Source of the DNA: Glaciecola sp964446865
Lineage (GTDB): Bacteria > Pseudomonadota > Gammaproteobacteria > Enterobacterales > Alteromonadaceae
Assembly (NCBI GenBank): GCA_964446865.1
Contig: CAYURD010000020.1
Span: 1-49,350, forward strand
Length of the DNA: 49,350 bases
Direction: 5' to 3'
Positions 36,508 to 46,028 of the stretch are shown here, one piece after another. Numbering within the stretch: position 1 is the first letter of the stretch; each line of letters opens with the position of its first letter. The translations under genes were made by a program, and so were the position numbers. Under the pieces are notes generated by a model. The model did not search any database. It worked only from the letters and a program-made list of their open reading frames with translations, and had not been told where the DNA came from.

Positions 36508-37914
36508 ATGTTTAACGAAAACGAATTATTACGAACAGACATACACGAATATTTAGCCGCGCACGAGCGCAAAGATCTGTTACGTTTTTTAACCTGCGGT
36601 AGCGTTGATGACGGCAAAAGTACATTGATTGGTCGCCTTCTGCACGATTCCAAAATGATTTACGAAGACCAACTGGCGGCGATTACCAAAGACAGTAAAA
36701 AAGTCGGCACAACTGGCGAAAAAGTCGACCTCGCATTATTAGTTGATGGTCTGCAATCAGAGCGTGAACAAGGTATCACCATTGATGTGGCATACCGCTA
36801 CTTCAGTACTGATCGTCGTAAATTTATCATTGCCGACACGCCGGGGCATGAACAATATACGCGTAACATGGTGACTGGTGCTTCTACCTGTGATTTAGCG
36901 ATATTGATGGTAGACGCTCGCGCCGGTATCAAAGTACAGACCAAACGTCATGCCTTTTTAGCGTCATTGCTGGGTATTAAGCATGCGATTGTTGCCGTCA
37001 GTAAAATGGATTTAATGGATTTTAGCGAAGACGTATTTAACGATATTCAAAAAGATTTTTTAAGCTTTGCTGAACAGCTCAATATTCCTGATATTCGCTT
37101 TGTGCCTATTTCGGCGCTTAATGGTGATAATGTTGTTAATAAAAGCGAAAATTCACCTTGGTACGATGGCCCTACTTTAATGGAAACACTTGAAACAATT
37201 GAAATCTCTAGTCATCAAAACGAAGATTTCAGGTTTCCAGTACAATACGTGAGTAGACCACATTTAAACTTCAGAGGATTTGCAGGCACCGTGGTGTCGG
37301 GCAATATTAAACCTGGAGATGACATTACCGTGTTACCTTCAGGTAAATCATCAAAAGTAAAAACAATATTTACCTTTGATGGTGACAAAGACCAAGCCTT
37401 TGCTCAAGAGGCGGTTACCTTAACTCTTGAAGACGAGATTGATATTTCGCGCGGCGACGTTATTGTTAAATCTGATAACCAACCTTTTGTGGCCAACAGC
37501 TTTAAGACGCATTTGGTATGGATGGCAGAAGAGGCATTAATCCCGAATAAACAATATACTTTTAAGTTTGCGACCAAATCGGTGACAGGCAGTGTGGCTA
37601 ATTTACATCACAAAATTGATGTAAACACGCTTGAAAATAGTGAAGCCTTGCATTTGAATTTGAACGAAATTGGCGTGAGCGATATTCGTTTAACACAAAA
37701 TGTCGCCTGCGATGCTTACACCTCAAATCGAGCAACAGGTGCCTTTATTGTGATTGATAGAATGACAAACGGCACCGTTGGCGCGGGTATGGTGATAAGC
37801 CCGAACAAAGACGAAGCAAGTGAGACAGATTATTCTGAATTTGAGCTAGAGTTTAATGCGCTCGTCAGAAAGCACTTCCCACACTGGGGCGCTGCTGATA
37901 TCAGTCTAAAATAG
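36508..37914 (+). CDS. cysN: sulfate adenylyltransferase subunit 1 (GTPase)
   Basis: A 468-residue elongation-factor-like GTPase whose GTP hydrolysis drives APS formation by CysD. Motifs: G1 GSVDDGKST (31-39), G3 DTPGHEQYTR (110-119), G4 SKMD (about 166-169). EF-Tu-like beta-barrel domains follow. It is not fused to an APS kinase; that activity is provided by cysC upstream. A strong terminator follows 15 nt after the stop. Confidence 0.96.
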   Translation: MFNENELLRTDIHEYLAAHERKDLLRFLTCGSVDDGKSTLIGRLLHDSKMIYEDQLAAITKDSKKVGTTGEKVDLALLVDGLQSEREQGITIDVAYRYFSTDRRKFIIADTPGHEQYTRNMVTGASTCDLAILMVDARAGIKVQTKRHAFLASLLGIKHAIVAVSKMDLMDFSEDVFNDIQKDFLSFAEQLNIPDIRFVPISALNGDNVVNKSENSPWYDGPTLMETLETIEISSHQNEDFRFPVQYVSRPHLNFRGFAGTVVSGNIKPGDDITVLPSGKSSKVKTIFTFDGDKDQAFAQEAVTLTLEDEIDISRGDVIVKSDNQPFVANSFKTHLVWMAEEALIPNKQYTFKFATKSVTGSVANLHHKIDVNTLENSEALHLNLNEIGVSDIRLTQNVACDAYTSNRATGAFIVIDRMTNGTVGAGMVISPNKDEASETDYSEFELEFNALVRKHFPHWGAADISLK

Positions 37915-37929
37915 AAAGTTAGATAGCAA

Positions 37930-37957
37930 GGGCTCTTTTTACAAAGAGCCCTTTTTT
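37930..37957 (+). terminator. intrinsic terminator after cysN
   Basis: GGGCTCTTT (37930-37938) pairs with AAAGAGCCC (37943-37951) over loop TTAC, followed by six Ts. Confidence 0.94.
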
Positions 37958-38033
37958 GTTTTGCTTGTGCATTTTGTTATGCTCTATGTTTACGCCAGCT
38001 CATATTTTAAAATAAAGTGAACAATAACTATTC

Positions 38034-39758
38034 ATGAATATTGATCAAATCGCTGTCTTACTTGTCTTTTTTATGACAGTCGCTGCACTGGTGTTTACCA
38101 ATAAACGCCCTTCGGCTATTTTTGCGGCAACCACACTTGTGCTGGTGCTTCTTCAGCAACTCAATTTGCAACATATTTTAGTTAACATGACTAACACCGG
38201 GTTAGTTGCACTTGTGCTGCTTTTATTGGTAAGTCATTCGATAGATAAAACAACTCTTATAGTACGCTTGGGCCATAAAATTGTTAATGGCAGTTATTTA
38301 CGAACCTTTTGGCGTATGTTTGCCTTAACCTTTAGTGCTTCTGCGCTGTTAAACAACACGGCAGTCGTTGCCAGTTTAATTGGCCCAATCAAGCAAAACC
38401 AAGTTCATGCGCCATCAAAACTGCTTATCCCACTCTCGTATGCCGCTATTTTGGGCGGCACAGTGACCTTAATTGGTACATCTACTAACCTAATTGTTGA
38501 TAGCTTTTTGATTGAACACGGCCACCCTGGCTTCGCTTTTTTTGACTTTACGATATTTGGGATCACGGCCGGCATCGCCTGTGGCTTATTGCTTTATTTA
38601 TTGAGCCCTATCCTACCTACTTTTTCATCAAACAATGCTAATTATCAACGCTATTTGCTTGAAGCAGACGTAGAGCACGACTCAGAACTGATTGGTAAAT
38701 CAGTTGAAGAAAATCATTTACGTAATCTTCCTGAATTATTTTTGCTCGAAATTATCCGAGATGGCCAAATAATATCGCCAGTGGCACCCGACACTATCAT
38801 TGCGTCAGAAGATAAACTTATTTTTTCAGGTAATGTGGCAAAAATTGACGGGCTAAATCATATCAAAGGCCTCACTATGTTTGCTGAAGCTAACGGCCTC
38901 CTAAAAGACAATTTGACCGAAGTAATAGTGTCGAATCGTTCAACCATTCGCAATAAAACACTGAAACAAGTCGGTTTTAGAGCCTTGTTTGATGCTGGCG
39001 TAGTGGCAATTAGAAGAGACGGTGAGTCAATATCGGGAAAACTAGGCGAACTAAAAATTCAAGCCGGTGATTATCTCTTGTTAGCCACTGGTCATGACTT
39101 TCAAAAACGAGATAACGTATCCAAAAACTTTTTTATCGTATCGGAACAAAAGGTCAATCGTAAATTAAGTAACTGGCAAGAACGTATCACTTTGCTAGGT
39201 TTTTTAGCCGTTATCGTCTTGGCCGCAACTTCTATTGTGCCGCTTGCGACCGGCCTATTGTTTTACGCCGCCACTTTAGTTGCTTTAAAGATTTCGTCTA
39301 TTGCTGAAGTTAAAAGGAACATGCCTTTAAACCTTATTATCGTAATAGTGGGCGCTTTGAGCTTAGCCACCGCACTTGAAAATTCTGGGGTGGTACAAAT
39401 TGCCTCCGAAGCACTTATGCCCGTTATTGGCAGCATGAACCCAGTCTACGCACTCGTTTTTGTCTATTTGATGACGGTATTAATGACAGAGTTTGTAACC
39501 AACAATGCTGCCGCTGCGCTTATGTTTCCTTTTGCGTATGGCTTAGTCACGGCCATGCAATTGCCAATTATGCCCTTTGCCCTAGCTGTTGCCTTTGCCG
39601 CCAGTGCAAGTTTTATATCGCCATACGGCTATCAGACAAATTTAATCGTGTTTAGCGCTTCACGATATAAGTTTTCTGACTTTGCAAAAATTGGTTTACC
39701 TATATCGATTTTATATGGCGCGATTGTATTGACGATGCTGAGTATGTTCTATTTTTAG
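38034..39758 (+). CDS. SLC13/DASS-type anion transporter with RCK_C domains, probably sulfate
   Basis: A 574-residue membrane protein. Membrane halves (about 1-195 and 385-574) carry the family repeats SALLNNTAVVASLIGPI with GGTVTLIGTSTNLIVD and TEFVTNNAAAALMFPFA with FISPYGYQTNLIVF. Two TrkA-C/RCK_C domains lie between them (about 210-285 and 295-375). Proteins of this form next to cysDN genes are generally taken as sulfate permeases. It follows the cysN terminator and so probably has its own promoter. Sulfate as substrate is inferred from context. Confidence 0.85.
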   Translation: MNIDQIAVLLVFFMTVAALVFTNKRPSAIFAATTLVLVLLQQLNLQHILVNMTNTGLVALVLLLLVSHSIDKTTLIVRLGHKIVNGSYLRTFWRMFALTFSASALLNNTAVVASLIGPIKQNQVHAPSKLLIPLSYAAILGGTVTLIGTSTNLIVDSFLIEHGHPGFAFFDFTIFGITAGIACGLLLYLLSPILPTFSSNNANYQRYLLEADVEHDSELIGKSVEENHLRNLPELFLLEIIRDGQIISPVAPDTIIASEDKLIFSGNVAKIDGLNHIKGLTMFAEANGLLKDNLTEVIVSNRSTIRNKTLKQVGFRALFDAGVVAIRRDGESISGKLGELKIQAGDYLLLATGHDFQKRDNVSKNFFIVSEQKVNRKLSNWQERITLLGFLAVIVLAATSIVPLATGLLFYAATLVALKISSIAEVKRNMPLNLIIVIVGALSLATALENSGVVQIASEALMPVIGSMNPVYALVFVYLMTVLMTEFVTNNAAAALMFPFAYGLVTAMQLPIMPFALAVAFAASASFISPYGYQTNLIVFSASRYKFSDFAKIGLPISILYGAIVLTMLSMFYF

Positions 39759-39810
39759 TTGTGGGGCCTTTGACCCACCAACAAATTATAAGATATTCAT
39801 TTATTCCCTA

Positions 39811-39839
39811 TTGATTAAGGACACAGCATTAGATACCAT
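39811..39839 (+). promoter_or_regulatory. candidate his operon promoter
   Basis: TTGATT (39811-39816) and TACCAT (39834-39839) are 17 nt apart, each matching four of six consensus positions. The expected start lies about 60 nt before the leader peptide, a normal distance for an attenuated his operon. Confidence 0.45.
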
Positions 39840-39905
39840 TCAGTCATAGGAATGAGGCTTGTGTTGATAGACAATAACAAGCAACAATCACTCAACGAGA
39901 TAACC

Positions 39906-39953
39906 ATGACATTTTTAGCAAATTTACCACATCACCATCATTTAAGTACCTAG
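39906..39953 (+). CDS. hisL: his operon leader peptide
   Basis: A 15-codon frame, MTFLANLPHHHHLST, with four consecutive His codons (CAT CAC CAT CAT). It lies about 200 nt upstream of hisG and just before a set of mutually exclusive hairpins and a terminator. When charged tRNA-His is scarce the ribosome stalls at the His run and the terminator does not form. E. coli HisL has seven His codons, so this one is shorter but has the same logic. The RBS is weak (CGAGA). Confidence 0.9.
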   Translation: MTFLANLPHHHHLST

Positions 39954-39970
39954 GCTTTCAAGCAGGTGCT

Positions 39971-40050
39971 TGGGAAGCTATGAATCCTTCCCACGGCGAT
40001 AAACTAAATTTGAAGCCCTCGGAAGGAAACTTTCGGGGGCTTTTCAATTT
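39971..40050 (+). terminator. his operon attenuator
   Basis: Terminator: AAGCCCTCGGAA (40013-40024) pairs with TTTCGGGGGCTT (40031-40042; two G-U pairs) over a 6-nt loop, then TTTT. Upstream, TGGGAAG (39971-39977) pairs with CTTCCCA (39987-39993). The segment CCTTCC (39986-39991) can instead pair with GGAAGG (40021-40026), which would break the terminator stem and act as antiterminator. These switching pairs follow the classical transcription attenuation design. Confidence 0.88.
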
Positions 40051-40158
40051 AAGTGATGTGTGCGGGTACTGTTAACGCTAATACTCAGGTTGAACGTCAA
40101 GTGCAATAAAGAATACAGAACGTACAATTTAAAAATAAAAGAAATTTAAGGAATATAC

Positions 40159-41058
40159 ATGAGCAACAGCAGTAGATTACGCATCGCCGTCCAAAAATCA
40201 GGACGATTAAGCGACGATAGTATTGCGCTTTTAAAAGCAATTGGTATTAAACTCCAAATTCGCGATCGTCTTCTTATTGCTCATAGTACTAACCAAGCTA
40301 TCGATTTATTACGAGTACGCGACGACGACATACCAGGTCTGGTAATGGACGGCGTGGTAGACCTTGGCTTTATTGGCGAAAATGAACTTGAAGAAAAAAT
40401 GTTAGAGCGAAAAGCATCTAACAAAGCTCATGAATTTAAAACACTTCGCCGACTCGATTATGGTGGCTGTCGATTATCAATTGCCGTGCCAACCGAAATG
40501 AATTACGACTCGGTACAGTCACTTGATGGTAAAAAGGTCGCTACAACTTATCCTTATTTACTAGAACGTTTCTTCACTGAAAAAGGCATAAATGCAAAAG
40601 CCGTTATGCTGACAGGCTCTGTAGAAGTGGCGCCACGCGCAGGCGTTGCCGATGCGATTTGCGATTTGGTATCTACCGGCGCCACATTAGAGGCCAACGG
40701 CCTGCGTGAAGAAGACGAAGTATTTGTCTCAAAAGCAGTATTAATTCAAAAATATGAAGCATTAAGCGCCGACAAACAAGCCTTAATTAGTAAAATGCTG
40801 CCTCGGATTGATGGCGTGCTACAAGCAAAAGAAAGTAAGTACATTATGCTACATGCACCTAAAGCCTATTTAGAGCAAGTGAACTCTTTATTACCAGGCG
40901 CTGAAAATCCAACGGTTTTACCTTTATCAGGTCAAGATGACAGAGTCGCCGTGCATGTTGTAAGTACCGAAACGCTATTTTGGGAAACAATGGAAAAACT
41001 AAAAGCCCTTGGTTGTAGCTCTATTTTAGTGCTGCCCATCGAGAAAATGTTAGGTTAA
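40159..41058 (+). CDS. hisG: ATP phosphoribosyltransferase (long form)
   Basis: A 299-residue enzyme for the first step of histidine synthesis, joining ATP and PRPP. The length and the C-terminal domain (about 225-299) show the hexameric long form, which is feedback-inhibited by histidine. Signatures are RLRIAVQKSGRLSDDSIALL near the N-terminus and LTGSVEVAPRAGVADAICDL, the PRPP-binding loop. First structural gene after the attenuator; hisD begins 4 nt later. Confidence 0.97.
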   Translation: MSNSSRLRIAVQKSGRLSDDSIALLKAIGIKLQIRDRLLIAHSTNQAIDLLRVRDDDIPGLVMDGVVDLGFIGENELEEKMLERKASNKAHEFKTLRRLDYGGCRLSIAVPTEMNYDSVQSLDGKKVATTYPYLLERFFTEKGINAKAVMLTGSVEVAPRAGVADAICDLVSTGATLEANGLREEDEVFVSKAVLIQKYEALSADKQALISKMLPRIDGVLQAKESKYIMLHAPKAYLEQVNSLLPGAENPTVLPLSGQDDRVAVHVVSTETLFWETMEKLKALGCSSILVLPIEKMLG

Positions 41059-41062
41059 GCAA

Positions 41063-42451
41063 ATGACAATGCCAACTGCAATACTATGGAATGAGTTAAG
41101 CCTTGAGCAGCAGCAAGCTATTCTTGCGCGACCGGCCTTAGCGGATTCGAGCCTACTTAAAGATACGGTGAGTAAAATCCGCACAACAGTGCAGCAGAAC
41201 GGCGACCAAGCGATTATCGATTACACCACCAAATTTGATGGTGTTACCGTTGACAATTTGCGTTTGGCGCCAGCAAAAATTGCCCAAGCACAAACGCTGT
41301 TAAGCGAAGATGTTAAGCAAGCAATTGACTTAGCCTATGAAAATATTAAAACGTTTCACCAAGCGCAATATCCAAAAGATATCAAAATTAGCACGCAGCC
41401 GGGTGTGGTTTGTGAGCAAAAACACAGCGCACTTGAGAAAGTGGGTTTATATATCCCAGGTGGCACGGCGCCCTTACCTTCTACTGTCTTAATGCTTGGC
41501 GTAAGCGCTCAAGTGGCAGGGTGTGATTTACCCATTTTGTGTACGCCGCCTTCTCGCAACCGTCCTGAATCGATGGTGGCGCCTGAGATTTTGTACGCGG
41601 CTAGCAAATGCGGTATTGAGCATGTTTACTTATGCGGTGGCGCTCAAGCAATAGCGGCAATGGCCTACGGAACGCAAAGCATACCAAAGGTTGATAAAAT
41701 TTATGGCCCCGGCAACAGCTTTGTCACTGAAGCTAAACAACAGGTAAGTCAGGACGTCAACGGCGCCGCTATCGATATGCCCGCTGGTCCATCAGAAGTT
41801 TTAGTCCTCGCCGACAAAAGCGCTAATCCTGGCTTTGTCGCCTCCGATTTATTATCACAAGCCGAGCACGGCGTCGACTCTCAAGCAGTATTGGTTGCAG
41901 ACAACGCTGATTGGGTGAAAGAAGTACAAAAACAAGTGCTTTTGCAGCTGGCAAAGCTGAGTCGCCGAGAAATTGCAGAAAAAGCGATTGCCAATAGTCG
42001 GTTTATCATTACGGACTCTCTTGCACGGTCGATTGAGGTCACTAATCAATACGCGGCCGAGCATTTGATAATACAAACCGAAGATTCAGAACAAATTGCT
42101 CAACAAGTCAAACACGCTGGCTCTATTTTTGTGGGTGCGTATTCTCCAGAGTCTGCTGGCGATTATGCCAGTGGCACCAACCACGTATTGCCTACTTATG
42201 GCTATGCGCGCAATTACTCTAGCTTAGGCTTACTTGATTTTATGCGTCGCTACACGGTGCAAACCTTGTCTAAAGATGGCTTAAAAACTATAGGCAAAGC
42301 AATTATTGACCTAGCCAATGCAGAAGGTTTAGACGCACATGCAAACGCTGTTGCCATAAGACTAAATGAAGCAGATGTGCTAACTGGTAATCGACAAAGC
42401 AATGCACCAAGTAATAGCGTAAGCAATGCAAAAGAGGCAAACAATGAGTGA
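41063..42451 (+). CDS. hisD: histidinol dehydrogenase
   Basis: A 462-residue zinc enzyme that oxidises histidinol to histidine in two NAD-dependent steps. Conserved segments are LYIPGGTAPLPSTVLMLGVS, YGPGNSFVTEAKQQVSQDVN, DMPAGPSEVLVLAD, LSQAEHGVDSQAVLV and a C-terminal GTNHVLPTYGYARNYSSLGL. Longer than E. coli HisD by a polar Asn/Ser-rich tail of about 20 residues. Its end overlaps hisC by 8 nt (ATGAGTGA). Confidence 0.97.
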   Translation: MTMPTAILWNELSLEQQQAILARPALADSSLLKDTVSKIRTTVQQNGDQAIIDYTTKFDGVTVDNLRLAPAKIAQAQTLLSEDVKQAIDLAYENIKTFHQAQYPKDIKISTQPGVVCEQKHSALEKVGLYIPGGTAPLPSTVLMLGVSAQVAGCDLPILCTPPSRNRPESMVAPEILYAASKCGIEHVYLCGGAQAIAAMAYGTQSIPKVDKIYGPGNSFVTEAKQQVSQDVNGAAIDMPAGPSEVLVLADKSANPGFVASDLLSQAEHGVDSQAVLVADNADWVKEVQKQVLLQLAKLSRREIAEKAIANSRFIITDSLARSIEVTNQYAAEHLIIQTEDSEQIAQQVKHAGSIFVGAYSPESAGDYASGTNHVLPTYGYARNYSSLGLLDFMRRYTVQTLSKDGLKTIGKAIIDLANAEGLDAHANAVAIRLNEADVLTGNRQSNAPSNSVSNAKEANNE

Positions 42452-43610
42452 TTGGTTAACCGAGCTCACCAGCGAACATGTTAGAGATTTAGTTCCTTAC
42501 GAATCTGCTCGTCGTTTATTTACCGCGAGCGAAGGCCAAGCAAGAGTATGGCTAAACGCGAATGAGTCGCCTGAGTCGAGTGAATTTGCAATATCAAGCG
42601 AACTACTTAATCGATACCCTGACTGCCAGCCTACCGATGTAGTAAACGCATATGCGAAATATGTTGGCGTTAATAGCGAGCAAATTGTCGTTACGCGTGG
42701 CGCCGATGAAGGAATAGAGCTTTTAGTTCGGGCTTTTTGCAGTAGCGCTCGTTCAAGCATCGATGGCGGTGAGACAAGCGACAAAATATTAATATGCCCG
42801 CCAACTTACGGCATGTATGCAATTAGCGCACAAACCTTCAACATTGGTGTTGAAAAAGTGCCTTTGTTAGAAGACTTCAGCTTAGATATTGCCAATATTT
42901 GTCAGCATGTAGGCAAGGTTAAGTTAGTTTTCTTATGTTCACCCAATAATCCAACAGGAACGGTGCTACCTCAAGCAGATATCGAAAAAGTGTTAAACGC
43001 ATTTTCTGGCAAAGCCATTGTTGTACTAGACGAAGCGTATATAGAATTTAGTGCGCATACCTCACAACAAGCGCTATTACAAAAATATGAGCACTTAGTC
43101 ATTTTAAGAACCCTATCTAAAGGCTTTGCTTTAGCCGGAATTAGGTGTGGATTTATGTTGAGCTCACCCAGTATCAAACAAATACTACTTAAAGTGATTG
43201 CGCCCTATCCTATTCCTGACCCAGTGGCGCAAATTGCTGAGCAAGCGCTAAATGAACAAGGTCTTAACGCGATGCGTGCGCGTGTTGAATATTTGCAGGC
43301 CGAGCTTGTTAGCTTGTCTGCGACTTTAAGCTCAATCGAAAGTGTTGAACTGGTGGGCAGTCAATGTGGCAACTTTGTTTTATTTAAAAGCCAACACAAC
43401 CCGCAGTTAATGCAATACTTAGTCGACAACAACATGCTTATTCGAGACCAATCTAAGCAAATGATGCTTGAAAATTGTTTGCGTATAAGTATTGGCACGG
43501 TTGAGCAAAACAAACAGTTACTTGCTCTTATTACGACATTTTTTGCTGATATGGCATCGTCAATATCAACATCAGCACCAAGATCTACTCAACACGAGGT
43601 TAATTCATGA
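42444..43610 (+). CDS. hisC: histidinol-phosphate aminotransferase
   Basis: A 388-residue PLP-dependent aminotransferase converting imidazole-acetol phosphate and glutamate to histidinol phosphate. The PLP lysine is in LRTLSKGFALAGIRCGFML. FLCSPNNPTGTVLP and IVVLDEAYIEF are also diagnostic. The start at 42444 is chosen because MSDWLTELTSEHVRDLVPYE matches the family N-terminus and the ATG overlaps the hisD stop. Confidence 0.96.
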   Translation: MSDWLTELTSEHVRDLVPYESARRLFTASEGQARVWLNANESPESSEFAISSELLNRYPDCQPTDVVNAYAKYVGVNSEQIVVTRGADEGIELLVRAFCSSARSSIDGGETSDKILICPPTYGMYAISAQTFNIGVEKVPLLEDFSLDIANICQHVGKVKLVFLCSPNNPTGTVLPQADIEKVLNAFSGKAIVVLDEAYIEFSAHTSQQALLQKYEHLVILRTLSKGFALAGIRCGFMLSSPSIKQILLKVIAPYPIPDPVAQIAEQALNEQGLNAMRARVEYLQAELVSLSATLSSIESVELVGSQCGNFVLFKSQHNPQLMQYLVDNNMLIRDQSKQMMLENCLRISIGTVEQNKQLLALITTFFADMASSISTSAPRSTQHEVNS

Positions 43611-44677
43611 GTCAGCAAGCCATTTTATTTATCGACCGCGACGGCACATTGGTTGAAGAGCCGCCTATTGATAAGCAGTTAGATAGCCTAGAAAAGCTGG
43701 TTTTCGAACCAAAAGTTATTCCTAATTTGCTTGCCCTTCAAAACGCAGGCTTTCGCTTGGTGATGGTATCTAATCAAGACGGTCTAGGCACAGATAGCTT
43801 TCCACAAGCCGACTTTGATGCACCGCACAATGCCATGATGCAGGTCTTTACGAGCCAAGGGATCGTATTTGATGATGTATTGATTTGCCCACATTTTGAC
43901 GAAGATAATTGTAACTGCCGTAAACCGAAATTAGGCCTAGTTAAAGACTACTTGCAGGCTGGCAAGGTAGATTTTACACGTTCTTTTGTGATTGGCGATC
44001 GCGAGACCGATATTGAATTAGCGAAAAACATGGGAATTAAAGGCATCAAGTATGACCGCCAAACACTGTCATGGGATGCCATTACCACAGATTTAACGGT
44101 TCAAGCGCGCACAGCCACGGTAGAGCGCAATACCTCAGAAACTAAAATCAAAGTTTTCGTCAATTTAGACAACCAAGACAAATCAGACATTAGTACTGGG
44201 ATGGGCTTTTTTGACCACATGCTTGATCAAATTGCGACACATGCGGGAATACATTTACAAGTATCAGTAGACGGTGATTTACACATTGATGACCATCACA
44301 GTGTTGAAGATACTGCCCTTGCCCTTGGTGAAGCGCTGAAAAAAGCAGTGGGCGACAAACGTGGCATAGCGCGATTTGGTTTTGCTTTGCCAATGGACGA
44401 ATGCAGAGCGGAGTGCTTAATTGATATTTCAAACCGTCCACACTTGCAGTTTGACGCTAACTTTACACGCGACAATGTCGGCGAAATGGCCACTGAAATG
44501 GTGTCGCACTTCTTTTATTCCATTGCACAATCGATGGGCTTATCGCTTCATTTATCGACTACCGAAGGCAATGCCCATCATCAAGTCGAGAGCCTATTTA
44601 AAGTATTTGGAAGAGCTTTGCGTCAAGCACTAAGCAAGCAGGGTAATGTATTGCCAAGTTCTAAGGGAGCCTTATAA
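43607..44677 (+). CDS. hisB: bifunctional histidinol-phosphatase/imidazoleglycerol-phosphate dehydratase
   Basis: A 356-residue two-domain enzyme. The N-terminal HAD phosphatase (about 1-165) begins with the DxD motif in LFIDRDGTLVEEPP and has CPHFDEDNCNCRKPKLG, a zinc-binding loop. The C-terminal dehydratase (about 167-356) has GMGFFDHMLDQIATHAGI and IDDHHSVEDTALALGEAL, the metal-binding His motifs. The fused form is typical of gammaproteobacteria. Start overlaps the hisC stop (ATGA). Confidence 0.97.
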   Translation: MSQQAILFIDRDGTLVEEPPIDKQLDSLEKLVFEPKVIPNLLALQNAGFRLVMVSNQDGLGTDSFPQADFDAPHNAMMQVFTSQGIVFDDVLICPHFDEDNCNCRKPKLGLVKDYLQAGKVDFTRSFVIGDRETDIELAKNMGIKGIKYDRQTLSWDAITTDLTVQARTATVERNTSETKIKVFVNLDNQDKSDISTGMGFFDHMLDQIATHAGIHLQVSVDGDLHIDDHHSVEDTALALGEALKKAVGDKRGIARFGFALPMDECRAECLIDISNRPHLQFDANFTRDNVGEMATEMVSHFFYSIAQSMGLSLHLSTTEGNAHHQVESLFKVFGRALRQALSKQGNVLPSSKGAL

Positions 44678-45286
44678 ATGCCAAGCTTGGTCATTATTGA
44701 TACTGGCTGTGCCAATATTTCATCAGTTAAATTTGCTGTTGAAAGATTGGGTCTTGCCGTGACGGTGTCAGAAGATGTAAAAGAAATCAGTAGCGCACAA
44801 CGCATAATATTACCGGGTGTTGGCAGTGCGCCAGCCGCCATGGCGAGTATTCATAAAAAAGGGCTCGGCGATTGTATTGTAAACCTTAAACAGCCGGTAC
44901 TGGGCGTTTGCTTGGGTATGCAGCTCATGGTCGACAGTTCTGCCGAAAGCGTGTTGGGGAATGAGCAAAATACTGACTGTTTAGGTCTTATTCCAGGCCA
45001 TGTTCAAAAGATGCAGGTCGGCGACCTTAGACTGCCACACATGGGCTGGAATAAAGTCACTAGCGTGAAACATAACCCATTGTTTGAAGGTATTGACGAT
45101 GGCGCTCACTTTTATTTTGTGCACGGCTATGCGGTGGCTAATTATGAGCACACGCTTGCGGTCTGTGACTATCACCACAAATTTTCAGCGGCAATAAATC
45201 GCGATAACTTTTTTGGTGTGCAGTTTCACCCTGAGCGTTCAAGTGACGCAGGCGCCCAACTTTTACGAAATTTCTCAAGGATTTAA
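44678..45286 (+). CDS. hisH: imidazole glycerol phosphate synthase, glutaminase subunit
   Basis: A 202-residue class I glutamine amidotransferase that supplies ammonia to HisF. The nucleophile Cys lies in VLGVCLGMQLM, and the catalytic His and Glu in GVQFHPERSSDAGAQLL. IILPGVGSAPAAMASI forms the oxyanion region. It starts directly after the hisB stop. Confidence 0.97.
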   Translation: MPSLVIIDTGCANISSVKFAVERLGLAVTVSEDVKEISSAQRIILPGVGSAPAAMASIHKKGLGDCIVNLKQPVLGVCLGMQLMVDSSAESVLGNEQNTDCLGLIPGHVQKMQVGDLRLPHMGWNKVTSVKHNPLFEGIDDGAHFYFVHGYAVANYEHTLAVCDYHHKFSAAINRDNFFGVQFHPERSSDAGAQLLRNFSRI

Positions 45287-45290
45287 ATAG

Positions 45291-46028
45291 ATGATCATTC
45301 CAGCTATCGACCTGATTGAAGGTAAAGTTGTACGACTCTATCAAGGTGATTATGCACAAACCACTGAATATAAGCTCGACCCGATAGATGTGGTAAAAGA
45401 CTACGCCAGTCAAGGCGCATCAATACTTCACATTGTTGATTTGACGGGCGCAAAAGACACTAGCAAGCGTCAAATTCCGCTTATTAAATCGATGGTAGCG
45501 ACTGGATTGATGACATTTCAGGCAGGCGGCGGCATTAGAAGTGTCGAAGATGTAGAAGACTTTATTGAAGCGGGCGTCGACCGCGTTGTTATAGGCTCAC
45601 TAGCGGTAAGCCAACCGAAACTTGTTGCACAATGGTTTACCCGCTTTGGCGCCGAAAAAATAGTATTGGCGCTTGATATCAACATTGACGAAAACGGCAA
45701 TAAATTGGTAGCAACCCACGGCTGGCAAAAAGATTCGGGCGTTAGCATTGATGAGCTTATTGCTCATTATCAACAAGTTGGCTTGATACACGTGCTATGC
45801 ACCGACATTAGCAAAGACGGCACCTTAACTGGTGCAAATAACGATTTGTATACCGAACTGGTTGCTCAATATCCAAATATTCAATGGCAGGCATCTGGTG
45901 GCATTGGCAATTTAGATGATGTTAAATCACTTAAGCCAAGCAAGGTTCAAGGCGTGATTATGGGGCGTGCTCTATTAGAAGGTAAATTTACCCTAAAGGA
46001 GGCAATCACATGCTGGCAAGACGCATAA
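45291..46028 (+). CDS. hisA: ProFAR isomerase
   Basis: A 245-residue (beta/alpha)8-barrel isomerase. It begins MIIPAIDLIEGKVVRLYQGD, with the catalytic Asp in AIDL, and has FQAGGGIRSVEDVEDFIEAG and phosphate-binding ASGGIGNLDDV. It ends 19 nt inside hisF, whose strong AAGGAGG site lies within hisA. Confidence 0.97.
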   Translation: MIIPAIDLIEGKVVRLYQGDYAQTTEYKLDPIDVVKDYASQGASILHIVDLTGAKDTSKRQIPLIKSMVATGLMTFQAGGGIRSVEDVEDFIEAGVDRVVIGSLAVSQPKLVAQWFTRFGAEKIVLALDINIDENGNKLVATHGWQKDSGVSIDELIAHYQQVGLIHVLCTDISKDGTLTGANNDLYTELVAQYPNIQWQASGGIGNLDDVKSLKPSKVQGVIMGRALLEGKFTLKEAITCWQDA

